From: Syncephalis fuscata
Lineage: Eukaryota; Zoopagomycota; Zoopagomycetes; Zoopagales; Piptocephalidaceae
Assembly: GCA_025786725.1 (NCBI GenBank)
Contig: JAHLTZ010000031.1
Coordinates: 186,001 to 250,000, forward strand
Length of the DNA: 64,000 nt
Reading direction: 5' to 3'
The notes under the pieces were generated by a model that saw nothing but the letters and a program-made list of their open reading frames with translations, did not search any database and was not told the origin of the DNA. Position 1 is the first letter of the stretch. The number at the start of each line of letters is the position of its first letter. Positions 24,981-37,054 of the stretch are shown piece by piece. A program made the translations under genes and the position numbers.

Positions 24981-25080
24981 GATCAAATTGCTAAATCTAT
25001 AATCATGTTCTATTTGCATTCAATAATTAACTATTAATTAAATAGTTAAAATAACAAAAGACATGTGCGATTATGTTGTA

Positions 25081-25500
25081 TTAGCTATAAACATAGATTG
25101 GTATGGATAGTAGCAAAGCTATCAGCATCATATAGCCAAACAATATTATGCTGAAATTAAAATAAAAACGCTTTCTAATAAAACATGGCAATAAAGCATA
25201 CAATATTATAAACAAAATAAATAGACAAGTCAAATGTGTGAATAGTGATAGCAAAACTATACTGTATGCAATTAGCCAAGAGCAATAAACGAAATGGATC
25301 AAGATCTGCTAAAAGAATACAGTTAGCAATAAGCTTTTGGCTTTTATTAATATAGTTTCTACAATCTACAATATTAATGATATAGACAACATATAGTATA
25401 TGTATACAAGATAGATATGTGCAGTACAATAATAATGATAAATAAATAGCTTAATAACCAACGACACTCACCACCATTTCATCTTCAATAACACGAATAT
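25081..25500 (-). pseudogene. Possible small multi-spanning membrane protein gene, unassigned
   Basis: Minus strand: a reading LNNHNSHTFKLNIRVIEDEM ends at a GTGAGT donor near 25470. Candidate downstream exons include ILIHFVYCSWLIAYSIVLLS followed by strongly hydrophobic stretches to a stop at 25081. The frames of the pieces cannot be joined without a one-base change. The right-arm counterpart (about 36290-36690) is more broken (indels in the last exon). Family not recognised. Confidence 0.3.
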
Positions 25501-27076
25501 TTAGTTTAAATGTGTGGCTATTATGGTTATTTAACTGCCAAATCACATTAAACAACCAATAGCGTGCTCAATATTGTGGAAAAAGTATCTTTATTTAGTT
25601 AATAAAAATATTATAAAATTTGATACAAATCAAGTGGTTTAAATGGCCCATCACAGCATCCTCTTAAGCTTTTTTCGCCATGTTCCACAACTCTTTTAAA
25701 TTAGAACATTGGAGCGACTACTGCGCCATTTAAAATGAACGTTACAAGTAGATTGTTCCAGTTTATCAATGACAAATGTCATGTTGACGGTTTTATTTTG
25801 CACATCTTCACTCTTGCTTGATACGCCAACTAATTAATTTAAGTTGATCAAAGCAATAACACTTTTATGTAATTCGGAAATATTTAATTGCTATATCTGA
25901 TATCTGGATGCTGTAAACCAATCTAATCTTATTTGTTGGTTAAATTCAAAATCTAAAAATATTTATTAATTCAATTATTTTTGTTTGCATTACACTTTAT
26001 TTATTTTAATAGTTGTTCCATTAGTAGTTTGTATTTATTCAATAAAAACGTTTGTTTCAGCATCAACTACTGTTTCAGCATTGTTACTGTTCTGATATTC
26101 CGGGCAGGGTCTTGTAAGGTGTGATCAAGAGATATACCATGTAATTGTATAGCCAGTTAAAGTCGCATGTGATTGATCGCAAGAATAATATACCTATCGG
26201 ATATTAGTACCGATTACTAGTAACAAATGCCTATTACGACAATATGACGTGTAGCTACTTGTTAGTTGTGAGCATATGAGCAGTCGCCTGAACTAATATG
26301 CTGCGCTAATGATCAAATACTACAAGGCATTCCAGTTTATTATTAGCTATGTTTACTATTAATGATAGCTTTATTCAATATCAATAAAAAAATAATCAAG
26401 CTTCTAGTCCAATGTTATTTCTACTTAGTGTTATACAAGCTATTCAGTTTATTATAGTTAAACTGTAGTAATTAATGACCAATAAGGAATAATTTATTAT
26501 AAAAGCAATACAACCAAACAACAAATTATATTCTGAGCGTTAAGGTAAGCGTTGATAAGCATTGGGAATTAACGTTATAGGATAGCGACAGGACAAGGTG
26601 TTGTTTGGTCATCTAAGTTGTGATTTCTAAAGCTAGAAGCGTAACACTGTTATTGCAACAATGTCATTAGTTTTAAATGAGTTTGGTACAGCTATATAAA
26701 TGTTAAGACGTTGATCATGGAAAATTAAACCGGATCAAATGCTATGTTGTGTGTTGTGTAGTAGATGTCATTACGTGACAAAAAGTTAATAACTAATGCA
26801 AATCACCATATTTGGTAATTGACATAAATAAATGCGTTATTGCTCTTAATAATTGAATATCTTAGTTTCTATTGTAATAGCTCAATGTTTATTTGAGCAT
26901 ATTATTAGCATTAATGTAATCGAATAAACCAAAATGAACTGTATTGCCATCCCGAATGTATTACTTTAGTGATTCAGGTGAATCAATGGAATACTACCCA
27001 CGATTAAAAACTGATGCAGTGATGCTACAACATCACCCACTTTTTTCTTTTTTAAAACATTGTAATTAAAGCTACA
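25500..27076. other. Inner end of left arm and spacer edge, no gene seen
   Basis: AT-rich, no convincing ORF. Contains a fragment of repeat B (25995-26090). The arm ends near 26670; the remainder is the upstream region of the TTLL12-like gene. Confidence 0.4.
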
Positions 27077-29717
27077 ATGGCCATTCCTTCATTAGCAACA
27101 CCTGAACAAGGGTCAGTAGCCGACGAAATGAGTGCATTTAACGCGTTCGTTGAGTTGCACCAGTATCAACTGGCAGGCTTACCGGAATCTCTATGGCCGG
27201 TAACTATAGCTATGGCCATTATGAATATAGCTAACGGTTGAATTAACTATAGTCCCTATTTAACAAACTATGCAACGATACCCTGGATGCTGGCAATTAT
27301 TTTTGTCTGGCTGAATTGGATGAAGAAGAAGCTGAGAAATTGGGCGCACCATACACACTACAGGTCGTTGAAGATAAACAACTGGCACGCGAAGGGTAAT
27401 GATACGCAATATTAAACATAATTACTTATTTGGTAAATAGCGATATTTTCTTGTTGGATCATGCTTGGACGACGGCAACTGAACGAGCTCGAGAAGAACT
27501 TGAGAAAAATCCACAGCTTTTGGATCGTATGGCCAATTTAATGGGCATTCCAGAGGAAGAGGAGGAGCAAAATGATGAAGATACGACCAGTGTCGACTCA
27601 TGGACAGCTCGTGAGGATGAAAATGAATCTAATATTGATACATCAATGGTTGAGTTGGCGGCTGAACAGGCTAATGTGTCCAAAGAAGCAGCACGTACAG
27701 CACTCATTAAAGAAAATTGGGATTTGATTAATGCCATTGCGGTGTGTATTTCAAAAAATACACTCTGTTTAACTAACGTACCATCGTTTAGTTACTTACG
27801 CTATCCAGTGAGGCACGTGAAGCAGCAGAGCAGCTGAATAAAAACGTAGTTGGTCGTATGGAGAAACAACCTGTTGCAGCCAACCAAGCATCACGAATCG
27901 GCGCAGTATTAAATGCAATGTGGCGATTTGCTGGCACTTATCAAATTACTATGTTAAATGAATCGGGCGAACATCGACAAGAACATTTGTGGTGTAAGTG
28001 ACAAAGTTTATTTTATAATTTACTGATTTGCAATTGTTAGATATTATGGATGAGGTATATGGTTATTGTTGTTTTAATATTAATACTTTATAGTACTATC
28101 GTTAACATAGTCATATAGGTGGGTTCAGCCATTCGACATTCAAACACACCCAATTGCAGTGTTATGCCATTTTTATTTGTACGTGGACCGAATACAAGTG
28201 ATACCATTTCCTATTGTGTCATGTATCCAATGCAAGACTTGAATAGTGGTGATCGTATTACGCGAGATATGACACCGGCCGATATTACCGAGCCATTGAC
28301 CCGTGAAGCATATCTATGTGCATTCGCGCCGCCCGGACCTGCTACTGCTGAACAGCTTATACGCAGCTATAAGGATTTAAATGCCAGCATTAAGCCATTA
28401 AGTGATCAGCAGTTGAATATATCTACAGAACCGGCTATTTTACCAATTGCGTCAACAGGCATTTTACATGTCTATACAGACGCTACATTTTTACAAGAAC
28501 ATTTGAGCTTAAATGGTGTAGAAATCACCAATGATCGTGATGCGCTGATTTATTATGGCTAACTGAAGATTTTGCCGAAAAATTTGATACTTTACGTCCA
28601 GGCCAATGCATTAATCAATTGCCGGGCGAGTCATGTATTGTTCATAAAAACAGATTAACTAAACTTATTTGGTAAGCTATTGATTTACTGCACAATACAA
28701 GTCTATTGAACATAATTAGGGAGACATTTGGACGAGTGGACTGGTATCCGGAGACGTATAATCTTGTCGATGAATTGCACCAGCCGTTGGCCGTTTTCTT
28801 GATGCAGCACTCGGCGATGATGCAGAACAACGCAAGGAGAACGTTTGGATTTTAAAACCATGGTACATGCATCATTATCATCTGCATCTAGTTGCAGTAG
28901 TATCTCTCTATACTAACGATGGTTAATTAGGAATGCTAGGCATAGCATTGGTGTTAGTATTACTGATACGCTATCTAGACTGATTCGGGCCCGTGATGCT
29001 ATACCTTCTATTGCACAGCGCTATCTATGTCGTCCGCTACTCTATGAAGGACGCAAGTTTGATCTGCGCTATATTGTTTTAGTACGAGCCACTAAGCCAA
29101 AGCTGCGTGCTGCAGTCTATAAAATGTTTTGGGCACGCCTAGCCAATAAGCCATACTCGCTCGACGATCTACACGAGTATGAGAAACATTTTACCATGAC
29201 GAACTACAACACCGATGTCATGACCCAATTAAATCATACCGATTTCATTGCTTACCTTGAAAAAGAACGGCCTGGATTGAATTGGTGGTCAACTGTGCAA
29301 CCAGCCATTAATAAAACATTGGCCGTAAGTTAAAATATTAATATAACACGATGCTAATTTATTTAAATGTACTAGACGTATTAAAGGCTGCAGCAGTTCA
29401 ATCGGCACCACTAGGCTTTAGCGATAAGTCTGCCGATAATGATGCATTTGCCGTATATGGCGTGGATATGATGTTAACGGATCAACTGCAGCCCGTTTTA
29501 TTAGAAGTGAATTTTTCACCTGATTGTCTACGCGCCTGCCAGGTAAGTTTATTTATAGATTTATTCTAGTTTTGTGCATTAATCACACAATAATCACTCA
29601 CTCGTTAATGCATTGTTTTATTAGTACGAGCCTGAGTTCGTTAATCATTTAATCTCCGCCGTTAGTGGCCGATCCGGTGTGGACAAAGCGCGCGACATGT
29701 TTCGCAATATAGTTTAA
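27077..29717 (+). CDS. TTLL12: Tubulin-tyrosine-ligase-like protein 12 ortholog
   Basis: Large TTL-domain protein, many exons. Order of blocks: N-terminal region FNKLCNDTLDAGNYF and SDIFLLDHAWT, an acidic segment with a UBA-like NVSKEAARTALIKENWDLIN (unusual), LWYIMDEVGSAIRHSNTPNC, PMQDLNSGDRITRDMTP, then WILKPWNARHSIGVSITDTL. Next come LLYEGRKFDLRYIVLVRATK, YSLDDLHEYEKHFTMTNY and QPVLLEVNFSPDCLRACQ, as in animal TTLL12. Exon 28041-28054 is only 14 nt and is needed to read WYIMDEVG. Single bases are missing near 28543, near 28775 and at the donor near 29326. TTLL12 proteins are pseudo-ligases acting in tubulin and other pathways; here the function is inferred from homology. Confidence 0.85.
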
Positions 29718-31327
29718 ATAGTCATTATAGGTAGTGATGGTGGTAAGTAACTATTTATTTATTCAGTTGCTGTTAAAAAATGGGCCTCGGCCATCATTCT
29801 ACATACATCATACATACATACAGGTAAGCTGATTCATATTTATTTTCCTTTTTTTCTTTTCTTCATAGGCCATCGCATGCGATAGCAAGATCATGCAGCT
29901 TGATGTAAATCTCCGGCACGAGGCAGCATACAATGGTAGCTGTGTCGTACGGTGCAGCATTGCAACAACGTGGTATACGAAAGACGACATACACACACAC
30001 ACTAACATGCTACCACTATTTCATACTTATTGAATAAATGACACTTTTCTAATTACTAGCTTTTATTATATTAAAGTGGTACTAATTAGTATATCTATGC
30101 ATTATGCAGCGGTGTTTTATCATTGACTATTCTCTGTTTATCAATCTGTCTCTCTCTCGTTTCTTAACCAACCATCTCCGACTTTTCTTTCCTCCTTTAT
30201 CGCCTCATCTTCTGTTTGGGTGTCTGTGCCATAAAACCGGACTACACTTTGCCATAGCCATTATTATAATCATTATTAATTAGTATTGCTCTATTACTAT
30301 TTTCTTGTTTGAATATTTTCTCCGTTAACCGACGCACCGTGTTTTCTCTTCTCTCCAACACACAAGTTTGGCCTTGTCTTCGCTCGCTACTCTCTTGTGT
30401 CTCCTTCCTCTTTATTAAACTGTGCCATACTTGAAATGACTCGTCGCCAATAGTCTTGCCCCTTTTTACACAGCTGCGTTTGCCGTCGGTCTTTTCCGCT
30501 TTAACTTACCATATTTCTCCATTTACACGTTACACTTTTACCTACTTACTACCTACTGCCACTACTACCTTCCTACAACTTATACGCTCGTTTTCCATCT
30601 TTACTCTGTTCCACTCCTAAAGCAATTCTACCTGGCTATTTCGATTGCCAGCTGCATTGGTTATTTCGCATATTCCATTTTACATTCTCGCTGTGGTGAC
30701 TCATCACACTCTGCATTAAAGGCTTTTTATTATTTATCGTCATTGCTATTGGTATTGTAAGTGGAACGGCAAGTTTGGCTATTATTACTAATTATTTCTC
30801 CGATATGCTTGTGTTGATTATTATTGGTCATCTTGATGACTTGCTCTATGACTCGCCTATGGACAACTCTATTCCATGACTATTGTGCGTCTATTGCTAT
30901 GTGTGATGGCCGTACTTGTATATAGCCAGAGGCAGCCACGTGCTCAAACTATTGCGCAGGCAGGTTTCCTTTTTCGCTTAGCACCGCTGGTCTCTGCGCC
31001 ACAATAACAACAACAACAGAAATAATAGAGCCACACTACAGCGTTTAGGCCCCTAATACACGCGTGCTAGTGTATTTGTATGTGTATTGTGTGTGTGCGT
31101 GTAAAACACAATAACAGCACATTGAAGCACGCCATCATACACTAACCGGTTTTATTTAAGCCATACTATTGACGTCGTGCGTGTGTGTTTGTTGTCATCG
31201 TAGTCGTTGGTGTATGCCAATTATCAACGGTGTGATACAACATCGTGTATTTGTGGTTGTGTTATCACTCTATCAATTGGTTGATGTGCGTATACAATTA
31301 CTACTGTTAAATTAAATACTGGCTGCC
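29718..31327. other. Long non-coding interval upstream of the lipase gene
   Basis: About 1.6 kb. From 30120 to 30720 it is strikingly pyrimidine-rich (CT tracts such as TCTGTCTCTCTCTCGTTTC), typical of a fungal promoter or long 5' leader. From 31000 there are CAA repeats and a GT-rich stretch. No ORF or RNA gene recognised. Confidence 0.4.
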
Positions 31328-34300
31328 ATGGCTACACCCCTGTCATACACCCCTTCGACCTCTATTACCGTCCAGAACAAGAATTACAACAACAAAAATA
31401 ACAGCAGAGTGATTAGATTGACTTCACATCTTAGTCCTCTACCATCACCGCCTGCTTCCGACACATCTATTGAAACTGAATCAACGTCTGGTACAGTGCA
31501 AACAACACATGGAGCTCCACCATCACCTGTCGTAGCTTCAATGCCATTGCCATTGCTTACTGAAGCAGATGACAACGGTGGACCGTTCGCAAAAGATGAT
31601 ACAACACCAGCTGTTGCCGGTATTAGCTTTGGAAGAAGTGCTGCACCTAGTGCTAGTGCAAATATATCGCCGCCAGTCTTTGTAGAAAAGATGGACAAAA
31701 TATCGTCGTTTGATATTGATTCATTTCCACAGCCACCTACTGATACCATATCGCTCGTGTCAAATCATTCGACTGAGGATATTACCACCTCATCAATGAT
31801 AGCGGCATCGGTGGTGACGCACGGTATTAGTGCATTTCGTCCCGCGAGTACAACCTTGGCTGCAACACTTGCGGTGGCCGAGGGCACGCATTTATCGGCC
31901 ACGCGAAGTGACACGCGGTCGCCAATCACGACGGAGCAGATAAAATCACGGCATCCATTGTCACTTTTACGTAAAATAGCCCAGCGTCAAGACGGTAATT
32001 CTGCATACACTCACCGTTCAAGTACCGATAATAGAAGTGACACTAGCGACCATAGCCCAAATCCGACTCACCACCACCGACAAATACAGCAACAACAACA
32101 ACAACAACAACAACAGTCATCGCACCATCAACACCGTCACAACAACAACAACAGCAACAGCGTCCATCGACACCAACAGTCAATCCAATGCAGCCTATTC
32201 GGTTAGGATTACGCCATTGGATGAATATGGTACCATCTATGGGCAAGATGGTAAAGACTGTAGGCGCCATATTTACTATGGCCCACCACAGCCATCATGG
32301 TCTATAACGAATCATCTTACTATAGTCAATCTGCAAGACATGATGGCTAAATTGCCATCAGAAATTGCCGCCGACCCAGTACAGCTACAACGTATGCGTT
32401 ATGCATGGGAACATTATGCAAAAGATGCTATGCCTGGCTATCGCCGAGGACGTCGTGTTATGAATTCAATTGAGCTGCCTAAACATCCTATTCATGAGTT
32501 AAATGGATTTGGATTTGAACATATTTATTTGCAGTCTTCGTTAATGACCGATACAACACGGCATGATACCAGTGGCGATAAAACATGGATGCCAAATCTG
32601 CTATCACGTTCAACAACACGTAAACATATGCCTAATGGTGTACCACAGTATTCACCGGCTGCTTATGCGGCTGGCGGTGGTGCATGTAAACCAGGCATTA
32701 AAGTGTTTAACAGCAGTCAGAGTAAAGGCCATATTCAGGTAAGATCGGCCATTATACCGGCTGATTATTGTGTGCGTGCCACACAACACGTTCAATCATT
32801 AGGACTTGTACCAAGTGAAAAGGATATTGCTGCCGCGGCTGCCTACTCACCAACAAGTACACTTGATAGCGGCTCTACATCGTCACCACCATCCATTCAC
32901 GGCCATGGGTATGCATCTAATTCTAGTACGTCTACGTTAACGGCCGAATGGATTACTTGGCATCCAACAGTCGATAAAAAAGACTTGGCTGCAGCAAAGT
33001 CACCATCAAACTCACCATCGGCAACGGCACCTAGAGAGCAGCAGCAACAACAGCAACAATTGTCAATGCAACAGCTACAGCAGATGTATGGCCAATCGCC
33101 AAGAGATTTGATGGGTAGATCATCTCGTCGTTCAAGCTATCAAAGATCAAGGCCCAATTCAGCATATAGCCTAGATAGCCAATTTCGCGTGCTGATCGTC
33201 CACAATCGCGCTACTCTACCACGCCACGAGTAAGATCACCACTATCAGGTGCAGCAAGTACTACGGCAAGCACCGCGCCTAGTATTCCAGCATCTTTGCT
33301 ATCACCGCACGAGCCTAAACCAGCGGTTATTTTGTATTTACATGGTGGCGGCTACTTTGCCGGTTCAGCACTGACCCATCGTGTGTTGACCAGTCGATTG
33401 GCACAGGATACCGGTGCCGCTGTATTTGGTAAGTAATTTATTATATTTCATTAATTTATTATTAGTAGTTAATGGCAATTAATAGCACTTAATTATCGAC
33501 TGGCGCCCGAACATCCTTTCCCAGCTGCATTGCAGGATGCACTCGCTGCCTATTTCTATCTTACACAAACGTTTCTGACCGAGACAATGGATCATGAAAA
33601 TGGCAATTCGGATGCAGGATCCATTTCAGCGCATCGTGATGATATGCAAGGTATTTCACCAGATCGTATTCTCATTGCTGGCGATAGTGCTGGCGGCGGT
33701 CTTACCGTTGCTTTATTATTGGCACTACGTGACTTGCGTCTTCCTTTACCGGCTGGTGCAATCACTTTATCGCCATGGCTTGATCAAACGAGTAGCTCAA
33801 CAAGTGCAACAGCCAATTCGACGACCGACTATCTTCCTAATCCCGATATTATTGGTAAGGTTGATAAGCCATGGTGGCAAACCGACGTCAATGTTGAACA
33901 TTTTTATGTTCGACAACGCTCACTGCTCACCTGTCCCTATGTATCACCTCTATGGGCCACTGATCTATCAGGATTACCGCCCATTTTGATGGTAAGTAAT
34001 TTATAATATTATTAATTATTAGTGTTTATTAATTATCAATGCCATTTTATAGCAAGTAGGTGGCGCTGAACGATTTAAAGATGAAGTCATGCAGTTTGCC
34101 CAGCATGCTGTATTATTGCCCCAAGCCAGACCCAATTCAAGCGGCAATAGTTTACGTCTAGGCCGTACAGCATCCATTGTACGTATGCCAACTAGCGTAC
34201 GTTTAGAAGTTTATGAAGAGATGCCACACGTATGGGCCTGTTTCCCTAACATGCCTGCCACACGTGTATCGCAGGCCCGTGCGGCCAAGTTTATCCACAG

Positions 34301-34412
34301 CTGTCTTACGGCATCGCCACAGCTCTATCCAGAATATTTACAAATCGCCCCCGATGGCGAACTACTACAACATAGCTTGCTACCTCTAGACACTATTCAC
34401 CAAACACGGTGA
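31328..34412 (+). CDS. Hormone-sensitive-lipase-type alpha/beta hydrolase
   Basis: Long disordered N-terminus (Ser/Pro/Thr; Gln, His and Asn repeats at 32085-32180). Then an HSL-type N-terminal block YYGPPQPSWSITNHLTIVNL and the catalytic domain: oxyanion motif YLHGGGYFAGSALTHR, then NYRLAPEHPFPAA. The nucleophile motif is GDSAGGGL, followed by GAITLSPWLD and the catalytic His region EMPHVW. The acid residue is probably in the GGAERFKDE segment. Introns 33429-33485 and about 33992-34052. The frame shifts inside the CAA/CAG repeats (32085-32200) and again near 33184; both look like single-base sequence errors in runs. Expected to hydrolyse acylglycerols or sterol esters; substrate not determinable. 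Confidence 0.82.
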
Positions 34413-34624
34413 CCTACACTTTATTTTTATCTTAAAAAAAGTACACTTTTCTTTCTTATCTCTTGTTTGCTTCACTTTCCGATATCTTTCCTTTCCTCAA
34501 TAAACCGTGTAAAGATCTTCGATTTTCGTAAACGAACGAATACTATAGATAAAGAGATAGATAGTAGTTTATTTTTATAGTAAATAATAATAAGTGTAAG
34601 TGATAGATAATGTTAATAAAATTA
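34413..34624. other. 3' flank of the lipase gene
   Basis: AT-rich with GATA-like simple repeats; transcription end region of the lipase gene. Confidence 0.35.
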
Positions 34625-35114
34625 GTAAGTCATTAATTTCTTTTATTAAGAAGATATATCTAAATATCTACCAAACTATTTTAAAAAGCCATGTTTACCA
34701 GTATTGAAGAATGAATATTGCTGCTGATAGTTTAGGCTTGTTAACAATCGCAATTTTAAAGGAAAAATAGTAATTCAATAAGATTACAGTTTATCTGTCT
34801 TCATAAAACAATTCCAATAACAAATGTCTGTTTGTTTTGATGACCAGAAAGCAAAAGACTAGGCTAGTAAAAATTGTTCAATGCAATATTAAGCATTTTA
34901 ATGGTTATCCATATGATTTTGGTAATAATACTATTAGATTTATTACTAAATATACTACAAATGATATTACTACATTCTTAAATGTAAACCAAAAACATAC
35001 AAGTAAAAACATTAAGTACATATTTGGTTATTTAATATATATTAACAATTGCAATGGCTCAACAAATGCTAGTATTTCTTATTACAAAGCTTGATCTGCC
35101 TTTGATTCGATAAA
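34625..35114 (+). repeat. Repeat family C, third copy at the palindrome spacer edge
   Basis: Direct copy of 42195-42720 (inverted to 18112-18660). It sits exactly where the right arm begins, so the right arm is flanked on both sides by family C in the same orientation. It contains an 85-aa ORF (34837-35094) beginning MMTRKQKTRLVKIVQCNIKH, broken in the other copies. Its position suggests involvement in forming the inverted duplication. Confidence 0.6.
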
Positions 35115-37054
35115 AAATAATGACATTGTTGCAACAACAGTGTTGCGCTTCTAGTTTTAGAAATCGCAACTTAAATGACCAAACAACACCTTGTCCTGTC
35201 GCTATCCTATAACGTTAATTCCCAATGCTTATCAACGCTTACCTTAACGCTCAGAATATAATTTGTTGTTTGGTTGTATTGCTTTTATAATAAATTATTC
35301 CTTATTGGTCATTAATTACTACAGTTTAACTATAATAAACTGAATAGCTTGTATAACACTAAGTAGAAATAACATTGGACTAGAAGCTTGATTATTTTTT
35401 TATTGATATTGAATAAAGCTATCATTACATAGTAAACATAACTAATAATAGAACTGGAATGCCTTGTAGTATTTGATCATTAGCGCAGCATATTAGTTCA
35501 GGCGACTGCTCATATGCTCACAACTAACAAGTAGCTACACGTCATATTGTCGTAATAGGCATTTGTTACTAGTAATCGGTACTAATATCCGATAGGTATA
35601 TTATTCTTGTGACCAATCACATGCGACTTTAACTGACTATACAATTACATGGTATATCTCTTGATCACACCTTTACAAGACCCTGCCCGGAATATCAGAA
35701 CAGTAACAATGCTGAAACAGTAGTTGATGCTGAAACAAACGTTTTTATTGAATAAATACAAACTACTAATGGAACAACTATTAAAATAAATAAAGTGTAA
35801 TGCAAACAAAAATAATTGAATTAATAAATATTTTTAGATTTTGAATTTAACCAACAAATAAGATTAGATTGGTTTACAGCATCCAGATATCAGATATAGC
35901 AATTAAATATTCCGAATTACATAAAAGTGTTATTGCTTTGATCAACTTAAATTAATTAGTTGGTATCAAGCAAGAGTGAAGATGTGCAAAATAAAACCGT
36001 CAACATGACATTTGTCATTGATAAACTGGAACAATCTACTTGTAACGTTCATTTTAAATGCGCCGTAGTCGCTCCAATGTTCTAATTTAAAAGAGTTGTG
36101 GAACATGGCGAAAAAAGCTTAAGAGGATGCTGTGATGGGCCATTTAAACCACTTGATTTGTATCAAATCTTATGATATTTTTATTAACTAAATAAAGATA
36201 CTTTTTCCACAATATTGAGCACGCTATTGGTTGTTTAATGTGATTTGCAGTTAAATAACCATAATAGCCACACATTTAAACTAAATATTCGTGTTATTGA
36301 AGATGAAATTGGTGGTGAGTGTCGTTGGTTATTAAGCTATTTATTTATCATTATTATTGTACTGCACACATCTATCTTGTATACACATACTATATGTCGT
36401 CTATATCATTAATATTGTAAATTATAGAAACTATATTAATAAAAGCCAAAAGCTTATTGCTAGCTGTATTCTTTTAGCAGATCTTGATCCATTTCGTTTA
36501 TTGCTCTTGGTCATTGCATACAGTATAGTTTTGCTATCACCATTCACGTATCTAATTGCTTATTTATTTATTTATAATATCTATGCTTTATTACCATGTT
36601 TATTAGAAAGCGTTTTTATTTTAATTTTAGCATAATATTGTTTGGCTATATGACTGATAGCTTTGCTACTATCCATACCAATCTATGTTTATAGCTAATA
36701 CAACATAATCGCACATGTCTTTTGTATTTTAACTATTTGATTAATAGTTTCATTATTGAATAAAATAGAACATGATTATAGATTTAGCAATTTGATTGTA
36801 TATAGTTAAGATGGAACCATAAGTTTATTACTATAAGCTTGCACAGTTGAATAGAAACAACTAGATGCAAACATGTTGGTAACATAATGATTCCATTGAT
36901 TAAAGACTGGATAAACCGGAGCATTGGCCAAGACTTGATATATAAATAGACTGGACGGCGTAGTTGTCAAATGGTCTTGCTTTTCATCGAATATATACCT
37001 AAATTGTATTGGAATAGTGGCTTGATTGCACTACCAATGCTGATGTCCTTATGC

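Larger units (their letters stand above)
17600..26670 (+). repeat. Left arm of a very large inverted repeat
   Basis: Reverse-complement related over its whole length to 35115-43350. Paired landmarks: 17640-17660/43320-43340; the transposon remnant 18718/42127; the signal-peptide exon 21406/39479; the last exon 24714/37065; the hydrophobic-ORF region 25081-25302/36500-36680; the inner edge near 26650/35135. Apart from the microexon arrays the arms differ by scattered substitutions and small indels only. The left arm is about 0.8 kb longer because its array has 40 units rather than 28. Confidence 0.88.
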
